Shown: positions 25,913 to 36,200, numbered from the stretch's first letter. The stretch: DNA of 64,000 bases from Actinomycetes bacterium (GCA_021831035.1 JAKBNL010000009.1:1-64000), one strand, 5' to 3'. The notes: generated by a model not told the origin, from the letters alone. Numbers and translations: made by a program.

Positions 25913-27145
25913 CTAGTGGATGCCGTACTTCTTGCAGTCCTGGGCGTACGTCGGGATCTTCTTGTCACCCGTGACCGCCGGACGCACCGAGGTGCACAGC
26001 GCCACCGGGTTGATCACCCCGTCGTGGATCACCGTGGACTCGACGAGCTTGGGGGTGACCCACGTGGCCGTCAGGAGGACCGAAGGGACCGCGCGACCCG
26101 TGGTCGGGTCCTTGGTCGTGCCGTTCACCAGCGAGCTCGGCGGGGTCTTGCCCGCGCGCAGGTACAGCGCGATGGCGGCGGCCGCCTGGGCCTCCTTCCA
26201 GATCGGCTTGTACACGGTGCCGCACTGGTAGCCCGAGATGATGTTCTGGAACCCGGTGAGCGTCGCGTCCTGGCCGGTGAAGGGCATCGTGTACGGCTTG
26301 AGGCCCTTCTTCTGCAAGAAGGCGATGATCGGCGCGGCGTTCTCGTCGTTCGGAGTGACGACCGCGTTGATCTTCGGATTCTGCGAGTAGGCGCCCTGGA
26401 AGTCGGTCAACGCCTGCGACGGCGTCCAGGTGCCGGTACCGGTCTCGTTGATCGTCTTGGCGTTGCCCGAACCACCCACGCTGGCCTTGAAGCCGGCCTT
26501 GTTCAGCACCGAGTCGTAGCCCTGGGCGAAGAGCACCGCGTTGTTGTCGGTCGTGGTGCTGCCGTTCATGACGTAGACGAGGGGCTTCTTGATCTTGTAG
26601 GCCTTGATGCACGCGAGCTCGCCGCGCCCGATGAGCTGGCCCACCGCGACGTTGTTGAAGCTGACGTAGTACGGGGCCGACCCGCCGACCGTGAGGCGGT
26701 CGTAGTCGATGACCTGTACCCCGGCCTTGGCCGCGTCCTTCTCGATGGTGACGCCGGTCGTCGAGTCCAGCGGGTCCATGATGAGCACCTTGTCACCCGC
26801 GGCGATGTCACCCTGGGCGATGCTGATCTCGTTGGCGTCGACGCCCAGCGCGTTCTGCACGTTGAGGTCGCTCGCCGGCAGCCCCGCGTCGGTCAGGGCC
26901 GTCGTCAGGTTTGGTGCGTCGAAGTCGACGTACCGGTTCGACGAGACCTCGTCCGGCAGGATGACGCCGATGCCGCCCGAACCCGCGGCGGCGATCGCCT
27001 TGAGGCTCGCCATCGTCGTGTAGTTCGAGTTGAACGACGAGGCGGACACGGTCCCCCCGGCCGACCCCACGCTCGGGATGGCCAGGGCAACGAACGTGCC
27101 CGCCAGAGTGACGGCCGCAAGGGCCCTACCCTTTGTGAATTTCAT
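25913..27145 (-). CDS. Sugar-binding protein of the ABC importer
   Basis: This 410-residue exported protein has a clear signal peptide (MKFTKGRALAAVTLAGTFVALAIPSVGSAGG) and a periplasmic-binding-protein type I fold (GIGVILPDEVSSNRYVDFD..., VVTPNDENAAPIIAFLQKKG, MPFTGQDATLTGFQNIISGYQ), close in pattern to XylF. There is no lipobox, so its attachment to the membrane is unclear; it may be released or bound by the transporter. GGGGAG precedes the ATG by a few bases, directly after two RNA hairpins. It is the first gene of the importer operon. Confidence 0.9.
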   Translation of the reverse strand: MKFTKGRALAAVTLAGTFVALAIPSVGSAGGTVSASSFNSNYTTMASLKAIAAAGSGGIGVILPDEVSSNRYVDFDAPNLTTALTDAGLPASDLNVQNALGVDANEISIAQGDIAAGDKVLIMDPLDSTTGVTIEKDAAKAGVQVIDYDRLTVGGSAPYYVSFNNVAVGQLIGRGELACIKAYKIKKPLVYVMNGSTTTDNNAVLFAQGYDSVLNKAGFKASVGGSGNAKTINETGTGTWTPSQALTDFQGAYSQNPKINAVVTPNDENAAPIIAFLQKKGLKPYTMPFTGQDATLTGFQNIISGYQCGTVYKPIWKEAQAAAAIALYLRAGKTPPSSLVNGTTKDPTTGRAVPSVLLTATWVTPKLVESTVIHDGVINPVALCTSVRPAVTGDKKIPTYAQDCKKYGIH

Positions 27146-27152
27146 AATCTCC

Positions 27153-27184
27153 CCAACCCTTTGGTTGGCACCTCCGTTGGTGCC
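27153..27184 (-). promoter_or_regulatory. Two adjacent inverted repeats before the sugar-binding protein
   Basis: GGCACC-AACGGA-GGTGCC is followed at once by CCAACC-AAAG-GGTTGG on the minus strand. The second stem ends in the ribosome-binding GGGGAG. In RNA it could hide that site; in DNA the pair could be a regulator operator. Each arm is a perfect 6-base match. Confidence 0.45.
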
Positions 27185-27244
27185 GTAACTGTGACTACTG
27201 CGTGAACGCCCAGAGGCGGTCGGTCGTGAACCGTAGCAGATGAC

Positions 27245-27261
27245 CCACCCCGCGGGGGTGG
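27245..27261 (-). terminator. Possible hairpin terminator after the Gfo/Idh/MocA gene
   Basis: CCACCCC-GCG-GGGGTGG is a perfect 7-bp GC-rich stem 11 bases after the dehydrogenase stop. There is no T-run, so it would be an intrinsic terminator of the tail-less type proposed in actinobacteria, or it may be just a stem. Confidence 0.4.
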
Positions 27262-27272
27262 TCGGGGCGGGC

Positions 27273-28247
27273 TCACCCGCTCGACGCGCCCCCGAGGGCT
27301 CGCTCCATGGTCGCCATGATCGAGACCGTCTCGTCGAGGGGCATGACGGGGCTCTCGGTGAGGCCGGCCTCGAGGCAGCGGGCGACCTCGAGCGCCTGGA
27401 ACTGCAGGCCCCGACCGACCACGGGGCCCTCGACGCGCTCGAGCAGCGTGCCGTCGCGCGCCACGATTGAAAAGGCGCTCGGGGCGTAGAAGTCCCCCTC
27501 GACCTCGAGGCGGGTCTCGGTGCCGACCACGCTCGCGCGCGTCGCGCTGCGCGCCGAGGAGGTGCACGTGAGCACGGCCTGGGCCCCTGAGGGGTGACCG
27601 AGCAGGATAGAGGTCGTCGCGTCGACGCCGGTGAAGGCCGTGGTCACCATCGAGCGCACGCTCGAGGGCGGCCCCAGGAGCATCGAGGCGAACGAGACGG
27701 GGTAGACCCCGAGGTCGAGCAGCGCTCCCCCGCCGAGCTCGGGCGCGAAGAGGCGCGAGGTCGCGTCCCGGGCGAACCACTTGCCGTGGTCGGCGACGAG
27801 CAGGACGACCTCGCCGAGGACCCCCGCCGCGACGCGCTCGCGCAGCGTCCTCACGTGGGGCAGGAACCTCGTCCACATCGCCTCCATCGCGAACAGGCCG
27901 GACCGGCGCGCGGCCGCGACGACGTCGCGGGCCTCGTCGGCGGTCATGGTGAAGGCCTTCTCGACGAGGACGGGCTTGCCCCGCGAGAGGGCGAGCAGGG
28001 CGTGGTCGCGGTGGAAGGGGTGGGGCGTGGCCACGTACACGCAGTCCACCCCGGGGTCCTCACAGAGCGCCTCGTAGCCGGCGTAGTGGCGGGCCACCCC
28101 GAAACGGCGGGCGAAGGCCTCGGCCGCCTCGGCCGTGCGCGAGCCCACCGCGACGACCTCGCCCTCGGCGAGGGGGGCGAGGTCGCTCGCGAAGGTCTGG
28201 GCGATGCGCCCGGTGCCCACGACGCCCCAGCGAACGGCTTTGGTCAT
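27273..28247 (-). CDS. Gfo/Idh/MocA family NAD(P)-dependent oxidoreductase
   Basis: This 324-residue oxidoreductase has the Rossmann start WGVVGTGRIAQTFASDL, YVATPHPFHRDHALLALSRGKPVLVEKAFTMT (the catalytic-type EK motif with Ala for Pro) and GGGALLDLGVYPVSFASMLLG. Family members oxidise or reduce sugars, inositols or dihydrodiols. Its place upstream of a sugar importer suggests a role in using the imported sugar. AGGAGG precedes the ATG. A possible terminator separates it from the importer operon. Confidence 0.87.
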   Translation of the reverse strand: MTKAVRWGVVGTGRIAQTFASDLAPLAEGEVVAVGSRTAEAAEAFARRFGVARHYAGYEALCEDPGVDCVYVATPHPFHRDHALLALSRGKPVLVEKAFTMTADEARDVVAAARRSGLFAMEAMWTRFLPHVRTLRERVAAGVLGEVVLLVADHGKWFARDATSRLFAPELGGGALLDLGVYPVSFASMLLGPPSSVRSMVTTAFTGVDATTSILLGHPSGAQAVLTCTSSARSATRASVVGTETRLEVEGDFYAPSAFSIVARDGTLLERVEGPVVGRGLQFQALEVARCLEAGLTESPVMPLDETVSIMATMERALGGASSG

Positions 28248-28293
28248 CCGACCTCCTGGTCGCGCCCACGCTATTGCGTCGACGCCCCGGCGC

Positions 28294-28299
28294 TAGAAC
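28294..28299 (+). promoter_or_regulatory. -10 box (leaderless type) for the acetyltransferase
   Basis: TAGAAC, then GGTGCG, then GTG at 28306, six bases. Confidence 0.5.
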
Positions 28300-28305
28300 G
28301 GTGCG

Positions 28306-28854
28306 GTGGCCCGCCTCGACCCCGCGCGCGAGACCGGGCGGCTGCGCCTGCGCCCCTTCGCCGAGCGCGACCTCGACCGGCTCAGTGCACTCGTGGCCGA
28401 CCCGTCGGTGAATCGGTACCTCTACAGCGAGCCCCGCACGGCCGAGGCGGCCCGCACCCTCCTCGACGAACGGCTCGCGCGCGACCCCGACGCGCCGCGG
28501 ATAAACGTATGCGTCGCCCTGCGCGCCAGCGACGAGATGGTCGGCGACTTCGTCCTGTGGTGGGACCCGACGCACCGCCAGGGCGAGATGGGCGGCAGCC
28601 TGCTGCCCGCGCACCAGGGTCGCGGGTACGCCACCGAGGTGTACGGCATCCTGCTCGGGGTCGCCTTCGACGAGCTCGACTTGCACCGGGTGGTCGGGCG
28701 CTGCGACGCGCGCAACGAGGCCTCGATCCGCTCCCTCGAGCGCGCCGGGCTGCGCCGCGAGGCCCACTTCGTCGAGAACGAGTTCGTCAAGGGCGAGTGG
28801 ACGAGCGAAGTCGTCCTCGCCCAGCGCGCCGAGACCTGGCGGGCCGACCGGTGA
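28306..28854 (+). CDS. GNAT acetyltransferase (RimJ/RimL-like)
   Basis: This 182-residue GNAT protein has GRLRLRPFAERDLDRL, the acetyl-CoA loop LLPAHQGRGYATEVYGILLGVAF, and RVVGRCDARNEASIRSLERAGLRREAHF, which is typical of the RimJ/RimL branch acting on protein N-termini or small amines. It is predicted leaderless and is the first gene of a three-gene unit. Its stop overlaps the start of the next gene (GTGA). The substrate is unknown. Confidence 0.85.
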   Translation: MARLDPARETGRLRLRPFAERDLDRLSALVADPSVNRYLYSEPRTAEAARTLLDERLARDPDAPRINVCVALRASDEMVGDFVLWWDPTHRQGEMGGSLLPAHQGRGYATEVYGILLGVAFDELDLHRVVGRCDARNEASIRSLERAGLRREAHFVENEFVKGEWTSEVVLAQRAETWRADR

Positions 28855-30854
28855 GCCCGCGGCTGCGCAACGACCCGGCCGCCCTGGGTTCGCTCTACCT
28901 GCGCCAGCACCTCGACAACCCGGTCGCGTGGTGGGCCTGGGGTGAGGACGCCCTGGCCGAGGCCCGGCGCCTCGACCGGCCCGTCTTCCTCTCGGTGGGC
29001 TACGCGGCCTGCCACTGGTGCCACGTGATGGCCCACGAGTCCTTCGAGGATCCCGAGGTGGCGCGCGTCCTCAACGAGCGCTTCGTCCCGATCAAGGTCG
29101 ACCGCGAGGAGAGACCCGACGTCGACGCCCTCTACATGGCCGCCGTCCAGCTCTCGAGCGGCCACGGGGGTTGGCCCATGTCGGTCTTCACCCTGCCCGA
29201 CGGGCGTCCGTTCCTCGCCGGCACCTACTATCCGCCGCGCGACCGCGCGGGTCTGGTCGGCTTCCCCCGACTCCTCGCGGCCGTCGCCGACGCGTGGGGC
29301 GAGCAGCGCCCCCTCGTCGAGGCCCAGGCCGCCGAGCTCGCCGACGCCCTCGCGCGCGAGGTGCGCCTGACCGACCACCTCGCGCCCGCGCTGCGCCCGC
29401 TCGACCTCGCCGGGGTGCGCCGGAACCTGCGCGACGCCCTCGTCGAGCGCGCCGACGCCGACGGGGGCTTCGGGCCGGCGCCGCGCTTCCCGAGACCCAG
29501 CTACCTGCGCGCCCTCTTCGAGTTCGACGACGGGCCCTCACGCGAAGCCCTCAGCGGCGCGCTCGAGGCGATGGCCCGCCGCGGACTCTACGACCACCTC
29601 GACGGGGGCTTCGCGCGCTACAGCGTGGACGCCACCTGGCACGTGCCCCACTTCGAGAAGATGCTGAGCGATCAGGCGCTGCTCGCGCGCTGCTACCTCG
29701 AGGCCGCCCGCGTCGGGGGGGGCGCGTCCTGGCGAGAGGTGGGGCTCGCGACCCTTGACTTCGTCGAGCGGGCCCTGCGCACGCCCTCGGGCTACGCCGC
29801 CGCGCTCGACGCCGACGCCGGCGGCGTGGAGGGGGGCCACGTGACCTGGACCCCCGAGGAGGTGCGCGACGCCCTGGCGGGGGAGCCCGGCGCCCTCGTC
29901 GAGACGGTGCTGCGGCGCTACACGATCACCGCCGCCGGCGACCTCGAGGGGCGCAGCGTGCCCCGCCTGGCCGACGGGGAGCCCTTCGCGACCCCGCCCC
30001 ACCTCCACGGGGCGCTCGTGCGCCTCGCCGAGGTTCGAGGGCGTCGGGTCCAGCCCGCGCGCGACGACAAGGTCGTGCTCGAGTGGAACGCCTACCTCGC
30101 CCAGGCCCTCCTCGCGGCCGGGGCCGAGCCGTACCTCTCGCGCGCCCTCGACCTCCTCGAGGGCCTCGCGGCGACCCACCGCGAGGGGGCTCGGTGGTGG
30201 CGGACCCAGCACCGGCGCGTCGCGGCGACGGCCGGGGACCTGGCGGCGCTCGCCGACGCCCACCTCGACGCCTTCGTCGCGACCGGGAACGACCGGTGGC
30301 GCGACGGGGCGCGCGCGCTGTGCGAGACGCTTCTCGATCGTCACTGGGAGGGGCCGCGGCCGAGCGCGCTCGCGCCCGACGTGGGCGCGGGCGTCGCCAC
30401 CCCCGACCGCGAGACCCTCGACCTGGTGACCCGGCCAAAGGACGTCCTCGACGGGTCCACCCCCTCGGCCCACGCGCTGGCCACGAGGGCCCTGGCGCGA
30501 CTGGCCCTCGTCGACGCCGACCCCGACCGTCTCGCCGTCGCCCAGCGCCTGGTGGCGCTGGGCGCGGCGCTCTTCGAGCATCCCCTGGCCGTGCCCGACC
30601 TCATCGAGGCGGCCGGCTTCGCCCTCCAGGGCGTCGAGGTGGCCCTGCCCGGCGCCGAGGGACCCCTCGCCCGTCACCTACGATCGAGGGTCGTGCCGCG
30701 AACCGTCGTCATCACCGGCGAGGGCGGATCGCCCCTGCTCGCCGGGCGTCGCGCCGGTCGGGCGTACGTCTGTCGCGCCGGTGTGTGCACCGCCCCCGTC
30801 GACGACCCGGCCGCCCTGGACGCCGCCCTGGCCGAGGCGCTGGCGTGGCGCTGA
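28851..30854 (+). CDS. DUF255 thioredoxin-domain protein (YyaL/SPATA20-like)
   Basis: This 667-residue protein has an N-terminal thioredoxin-like domain with GYAACHWCHVMAHESFEDPEVA and SGHGGWPMSVFTLPDGRPFLAGTYYPP, then a long alpha/alpha-barrel related to N-acylglucosamine 2-epimerases (RGLYDHLDGGFARYSVDATWHVPHFEKML). That is the YyaL/SPATA20 architecture, whose biochemical role is not settled. The track starts it far upstream. The GTG at 28851 overlapping the acetyltransferase stop fits the conserved N-terminus. GC content is high even for this window. Confidence 0.9.
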   Translation: MSPRLRNDPAALGSLYLRQHLDNPVAWWAWGEDALAEARRLDRPVFLSVGYAACHWCHVMAHESFEDPEVARVLNERFVPIKVDREERPDVDALYMAAVQLSSGHGGWPMSVFTLPDGRPFLAGTYYPPRDRAGLVGFPRLLAAVADAWGEQRPLVEAQAAELADALAREVRLTDHLAPALRPLDLAGVRRNLRDALVERADADGGFGPAPRFPRPSYLRALFEFDDGPSREALSGALEAMARRGLYDHLDGGFARYSVDATWHVPHFEKMLSDQALLARCYLEAARVGGGASWREVGLATLDFVERALRTPSGYAAALDADAGGVEGGHVTWTPEEVRDALAGEPGALVETVLRRYTITAAGDLEGRSVPRLADGEPFATPPHLHGALVRLAEVRGRRVQPARDDKVVLEWNAYLAQALLAAGAEPYLSRALDLLEGLAATHREGARWWRTQHRRVAATAGDLAALADAHLDAFVATGNDRWRDGARALCETLLDRHWEGPRPSALAPDVGAGVATPDRETLDLVTRPKDVLDGSTPSAHALATRALARLALVDADPDRLAVAQRLVALGAALFEHPLAVPDLIEAAGFALQGVEVALPGAEGPLARHLRSRVVPRTVVITGEGGSPLLAGRRAGRAYVCRAGVCTAPVDDPAALDAALAEALAWR

Positions 30855-31564
30855 TCACCCGGGACCCGGCGGTGCGCGCCACGCGCCACCTCATCACCCA
30901 CCTGCCCCAGCGCGACGCGGTGACCCTCGTGGGGGGCTCGACGGTCTACGGCCTCGTGCTGGGCTCGACCAACGAGTCGACCACCGTCATCGACCTCTCG
31001 AGCCAGGCCCTGGTGCGCTGGCGCGTCCCCTGGCCCGCGGGCGAGGAGACCGACCTCGCCCTGTTCGACGTGGTCGAAGCGGTCCTCGCCGAGGACCTCG
31101 AGCGCGACGACCTCGCCCAGCCCGAGTGCGTCACGCTCGCCGAACTCCCCCGACGTCTGGGCACGTACCGGGGCCGTCGGGTACGCGTGTGGCTCGAGCG
31201 GCTGGTCACCCCCGCCGACGGACCGCTGTTCGGCTTCCGCGGACCGAGCGCGCCCTACTGGGAGTTCCGCGGCGAGCGGCCGAGCGTCGCCCTGGTCGCC
31301 CCCGACCGCGGCCCCCAGCTGCTGCGCCGCCCCGACGACGGCTCGACCTGGGTGCGCTTCGGCTGGTTCGGCGACGACATCTGGCTGCTGTGCGAGGACG
31401 CCCACGCGATCCGCACCATCGAGTCCACCCGGCGCACCACGCTCTCGGGCAAGGAGCTCGCAACGGCCCTGGGCTTTCGCCCGACCTACGTGCTCACGAC
31501 GTTGTCGGCCCCGGTCGAGGGCCACTGCTACAAGAGCTGCACGGGGCTCTTGCCCCGGGGGTGA
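30845..31564 (+). CDS. Hypothetical protein
   Basis: This 239-residue soluble protein is rich in predicted beta strands (DAVTLVGGSTVYGLVLGSTNESTTVIDLSSQ) and ends with GHCYKSCTGLLPRG, a C-x3-C pair. I do not recognise it. The GTG at 30845 overlaps the end of the DUF255 gene by 10 bases, suggesting co-translation and possibly a shared role. The longer track ORF upstream is out of the real gene. Confidence 0.6.
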   Translation: MALITRDPAVRATRHLITHLPQRDAVTLVGGSTVYGLVLGSTNESTTVIDLSSQALVRWRVPWPAGEETDLALFDVVEAVLAEDLERDDLAQPECVTLAELPRRLGTYRGRRVRVWLERLVTPADGPLFGFRGPSAPYWEFRGERPSVALVAPDRGPQLLRRPDDGSTWVRFGWFGDDIWLLCEDAHAIRTIESTRRTTLSGKELATALGFRPTYVLTTLSAPVEGHCYKSCTGLLPRG

Positions 31565-31565
31565 G

Positions 31566-32237
31566 CTAGCGGGGCAGCTTGCCCGAGGCGAGCGCCTCGG
31601 CCATGGCCCAGCCGAAGACCACCAGTCGCTGGCCCGAGGCCGGGTCGACCCCCGAGAACAGGGCGTCCACACCGTCGGGCACCGGCCCCTTGGCCGCCAC
31701 GTAGTCGAGCCCACCGACGGGCCCGGGGGCCGTGGTCATCACGAAGGTCTTGTCGTCGATCGCCTTCTCCGCGCCGAAGCGCTTGGCCAGACGGCGCCCC
31801 CACGCCCGATCCTCGCCGGTCGGGCGGTACCCGACCCGCGGTACGACGTCCTCGAGGCCCAAGAAGGCGCGGTACCCGTCGGGGGAGGTCAGCCGGGTCC
31901 CGAGCAACACGTCCTCGTCGGGGAAGGCCAGCAGCGCCCGGCGGAACTGGTCGTGCAGGATGGCCCGCAGGGTCTGGTCGGACTTGGCGTTGCGATCGAC
32001 GAGCAGCAGTCCCACCAGGAGTGACGGCGTGCCGCCGATGCGCTCGAGTGAGCAGAAGGAGTAGCCCCGCAGCCGCGAGCCCTCTTTGGCGTAGGTCACG
32101 AGCACCCACTCCTCGCGTTGCTTGGAGAGGAACCCGATGTCGAAGTTGGGCTCCCGATCGACGCAGAGGTCGGCCATCTCGGCCAGCTCGGCGTCGCTCA
32201 GGGCCGTGGTGTCCTTGGTCGTCACCGTCATCGCCAT
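31566..32237 (-). CDS. Conserved hypothetical protein
   Basis: This 223-residue soluble protein is unrecognised. WVLVTYAKEGSRLRGYSFCSLERIGGTPSLLVGLLLVDRNAKSDQTLRAILHDQF gives an alternating strand-helix pattern that could be an acetyltransferase-like fold, but no acetyl-CoA motif is clear. The track start is 82 codons too early. The ATG at 32237 lies seven bases after TAGAAT, the strongest -10 match in the window. Its stop is next to the previous plus-strand stop. Confidence 0.65.
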   Translation of the reverse strand: MAMTVTTKDTTALSDAELAEMADLCVDREPNFDIGFLSKQREEWVLVTYAKEGSRLRGYSFCSLERIGGTPSLLVGLLLVDRNAKSDQTLRAILHDQFRRALLAFPDEDVLLGTRLTSPDGYRAFLGLEDVVPRVGYRPTGEDRAWGRRLAKRFGAEKAIDDKTFVMTTAPGPVGGLDYVAAKGPVPDGVDALFSGVDPASGQRLVVFGWAMAEALASGKLPR

Positions 32238-32244
32238 GACCCCC

Positions 32245-32250
32245 ATTCTA
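32245..32250 (-). promoter_or_regulatory. -10 box (leaderless type) for the 223-residue gene
   Basis: TAGAAT, then GGGGGTC, then ATG at 32237. The TANNNT match is ideal and the spacing is seven bases. Confidence 0.55.
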
Positions 32251-32376
32251 CGGGAGGGCGGTGACCCGGGCCCCGAGAGGTCCCCCGGCCGGGCGTCCGC
32301 TGGCGATTCACCGGACCGCGCCCGATCGGCGCCGTCGTTGGGTACGCTCGGCCGACGGGGCGAGTGGGGGTGGGAC

Positions 32377-33207
32377 GTGCGCGGACGCCTAAGGACGACG
32401 TCGCTGGCCGCGGCCCTCGTCGTGGCGCTCGGCGCCCTCGGTGCCACGGGGGCCGCCGGCGCGGGCCTGGTGCCGCCGCGCAACCCGGCCCGCGACGTGC
32501 CCGCCGATCCGGCGTACTCGGTCGCCTCGGGCGTGTCCTACACCGTGGGCGGAGCCCTGCCGCCGTGCTGGACCTGGCGGGGCTCGACCCTCGCCCTCGC
32601 CACCACGGCGAGCGCCTGCGAGAGCGCCGAGGTCGCCGCGACCGACCACGCCCACGCCCTCGAGCACCTCGCGCCGCTGCGCCTGCCGCGCAACTGGACC
32701 ACCCTCAGCGTCGCCGAGCAGCTCTTCGTGCTGGCCGATGTCGAGCGCGTGAGTCGCGGCGAGGCGCCGATCCTCGGGCTCTCGGGCTCGCTCGACGCCC
32801 AGGCGCAGGCCGGAGCCGCCCACGACGCCGACCCGACGCTGATGGCCCCGGTCGCCGGCGCCACCGGCGCCTACGTGTCGAACTGGGCCGGTGGGGACAA
32901 CGCGCTCGACGCCAACTACAGCTGGATGTACCTCGACGGCTGGGCGGGGGCGGCCACGACGAACGCCGACTGCACCGCGACGGGCGCCCCGGGGTGCTGG
33001 GGCCACCGCGACAACATCCTCGTCGATGCGGCGCGCGAGCCCTGCCTCCAGGGGGGCTGCGCCTACGTGATGGGCGCGGGCTACGTCGCGGGCGGTGCGG
33101 GCGGCGGCTACGGCTCGTTCAGCGAGCTGATCGTCCAGGTCGCCGGCGCCCGACCCGCCCTGCTCTACACGTGGCGCCAGGCCCTGGCGGCCGGCGCGCG
33201 GCCCTGA
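32377..33207 (+). CDS. Secreted CAP (SCP)-like protein
   Basis: This 276-residue exported protein has a signal peptide (MRGRLRTTSLAAALVVALGALGATGAAGAG). The mature part matches the CAP pattern loosely: LFVLADVERVSRGEAPILGLSGSLDAQAQAGAAHDA, then NWAGGDNALDANYSWMYLDGW, and CWGHRDNILVD, the hallmark GHRxNIL. Six cysteines suggest disulfides. The canonical glutamates are weak (GGDNA instead of GENIA), so it may bind rather than cleave. The GTG start was chosen for the signal peptide. The promoter may be TACGCT at 32343. Confidence 0.72.
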   Translation: MRGRLRTTSLAAALVVALGALGATGAAGAGLVPPRNPARDVPADPAYSVASGVSYTVGGALPPCWTWRGSTLALATTASACESAEVAATDHAHALEHLAPLRLPRNWTTLSVAEQLFVLADVERVSRGEAPILGLSGSLDAQAQAGAAHDADPTLMAPVAGATGAYVSNWAGGDNALDANYSWMYLDGWAGAATTNADCTATGAPGCWGHRDNILVDAAREPCLQGGCAYVMGAGYVAGGAGGGYGSFSELIVQVAGARPALLYTWRQALAAGARP

Positions 33208-36200
33208 CTAGGCCGAGATGACCCGCCGACCGAACTCGCTGCGCAGTTCGGCCACCACCCCGGGGATGTCGACGGTGAAGTCGGGTCCGAGGCGGAACAC
33301 CTTCCCGGCGGCGCCGGTGTCGACCACGACGGGGCTCGGGCCCGGGTAGCGCGCGAGGATCTCGCGCAGGGTGGCGATCGAGCGGGCCGTGAGGTCCTCG
33401 GGCCGCAGCGACAGGCGCAGCTCGTCCGCCCCCGACGGCCGGGCGAAGGCCTCCACGTCGACGGCGCTGAAGCGCAGGTCCTCGTCGCCCTCGTTGGGTC
33501 GCACCCTCACCAGCACCACGTTGTCCTTCACGAGGAAGCCGCTGAAGCGCTCGAACGTCGCCGCCGAGAAGTTCACCTCGAGCGAGCCCCCGAGGTCCTC
33601 GACCACCACCCGCGCGTAGGTGCGCCCCGCCTTGGTCTGGCGGAGCTGGACCTCGCTCAGCAGCCCGCCCACGGTGACGGGCCGCCCGGTGCGGGCGATC
33701 TCCTCGGCCCGTTCACGGATCTCGCTCAACGAACCGTCGGTGCGCTGGGTCAGCACGGCCTGGATCCCGTAGAGCGGATGGTCCGAGACGTAGGTGCCGA
33801 GCATCTCCCGCTCGAAGTCGAGCTTGACGGCCGTGTCGAACTCCTCGGTCGGGATCGGCACCTCGGTCCCCTCCCAGTCGTCGCCGCTCTCGCCCCCGAG
33901 CGCGGCGAACAAGGTGGAGATCCCGAGCGACAGGTCCTTGCGCCGCGCGAGGGTCAGGTCCACGATCTCGTCGATGGCGAGCAGCAGACCCCGGCGGCTC
34001 ACCCCGAAGGAGTCGAACGCCCCGGCCTTGACGAGGGACTCGAGGGTGCGCCGGTTCAACACCACCGGGTCGACCCGGCGCACGAAGTCGTAGACCGAGG
34101 TGAAGGGCCCGCGGGCCTCGCGCTCCTGGACGATCCGCTCCACGAGGGCATCGCCGACGTTGCGCACCGCGGCCATCCCGAACAGGATCGTCCGGTCCTC
34201 GCTCGGTGAGGGCGTGTAGTCGGCGAAGGAGGCGTTGACGTCGGGCACGCCGACCGTGATCCCCATCTGGCGGGCCTCGTTGAGGTACAGCGCGGACTTG
34301 TCCTTGTCCTCGCGGAACGAGGTCAACAGCGCGGCCATGTACTCGACCGGGTAGTGGGCCTTCAGCCAGGCGTTCTGGTAGCCCACCAGTGCGTAGCCGT
34401 AGGCGTGGCTCTTGTTGAAGGCGTAGTCGGCGAAGGGCTCGATCTTGTCGAAGATGGCCTTGCCCAACGCCTCGCCGTACCCCTGGCGCTCGGCGCCCGC
34501 TTCGAACTTGGCCCGCTGGGCCTGGATCATCTCCTTGATCTTCTTCGAGCAGGCCTTGCGCAGGTCGTCGGCCTCGGTCATGGAGAAGCCGGCCACCATC
34601 GTGGCGACGCGCATGATGTCCTCTTGGTAGATCATGAGCCCGAAGGTCTCGCCGAGGATCGCCTCGAGGTCCGGGTGGTCGTAGGTGACCGGCTGACGAC
34701 CGTTCTTGCGGTCGGCGTAGTCGTTGTGGACGTTCTCACTCAAGGGGCCGGGCCGGTAGAGCGCGTTCAGGGCGGCGATGTCGTCGAAGGACGTCGGCGC
34801 GAGCCGGCGCATGAGCTGACGCATCTTGTCGCCCTCGAGCTGGAAGATGCCGATCGAGTTCCCCTGGCGCAGCATCTCGAAGACGGCCGGGTCGTCCAGC
34901 GCCACCCGGTCGATGTCGACCCGCTCGCCGTGGCGACGCTCGATGTGGTCGAGCGTGCGCTCGATGATCGCCAGGTTGCGCAGCCCGAGGAAGTCCATCT
35001 TCAACAGACCGAGCTTCTCGATGGCGGTCGCCTCGTACTGCGTGACGATGGGCGCGTCGTCGCCGGTGCCGTTGGGGCCGCTCTTGCGCTGAACCGGCAC
35101 GTAGGCGAGAACCGGCTCCTTCGTGATGACGACCGCCGCCGCGTGGATCCCGTCCTGGCGTCGCTTGTCGACGAAGCCCTTGGCCACGTCGACCACGTGG
35201 CGGACCTCGGGGTCGCTCCCGTAGAGGGCGCGCAGCTCGGACGCCTCGGCGAACCGGCCCTCGTAGCCCGTGGTGGGGGTGAAGCACGCCTCGAGGGGCA
35301 GGTCCTGGCCCATGACGAGCGGGGGCATGGCCTTGGCGATCTTGTCCCCGAGCTGGGGCGGGTAGCCGAGCACCCGCGCGGCGTCGCGCACCGCGGCGCG
35401 CGCCTTGATCGTCGAGAAGGTGATGATCTGGGCGACGTGGTCGGTGCCGTAGCGCTCGGCGGCGTAGCGGATCATGTCCCCGCGGAAGCGCTCGTCGAAG
35501 TCCATGTCGATGTCGGGCATCTGCTTGCGCCCGGGGTTCAAGAACCGCTCGAAGATCAGCCCGTTGGCGATGGGGTCGATGTCGACGATGCGCAGGCAGT
35601 ACGCGACGCAGCACCCCGCCGCCGAGCCCCGGCCCGGGCCGACGCGGATCCGGCTCTCGCGGGCGTGGCGGATCAGGTCCCAGACGACGAGGAAGTAGTC
35701 GGCGAATCCCATCTCACCGATCACCGAGAGCTCGTAGTCCAGGCGTTCGCGCACCGCGTCGGAGAGGTCGTGGCCGTAGCGCTCGCGGGCTCCCTCGTAG
35801 GTGAGATCGCGCAGGTAGCGCGCGGCGCCCTCTTTGTGCGAGAGGTCGAGATAGCCCGCGGGCAGCGAGAACTCCGGCAGCGCGTCGTTGTCGAAGTCGA
35901 TCGTGACCTCGGCTCGCTCGGCGACGAGCAGGGTGTTGTCGCAGGCCTCGGGCAGGTCGCGGAAGAGGTGGCGCATCTCGGCCGCGGTCTTGAGGTAGTG
36001 CTGGTCGCTCTGGAATCGGAAGCGATCCGGGTCCGAGACCCGCGCGCCCGTGCCGATGCACAACAGCGCGTCGTGCATCTCGGCGTCGCCCGGGCGGACG
36101 TAGTGGAGGTCGTTCGTGGCGAGCAGCGGCGCCCCCAGGTCGCGCGCGAGCGCGACGAGCCGCGGGTTGGTGCGGCGCTGCTCGGGCTGTCCGTGGTCCT

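Noticed and set aside
27594-30854. 1086-residue plus-strand ORF in the track
   Set aside because: Its first 400 codons are antisense to the dehydrogenase gene and out of frame with the acetyltransferase. Only the part from 28851 is the DUF255 protein.
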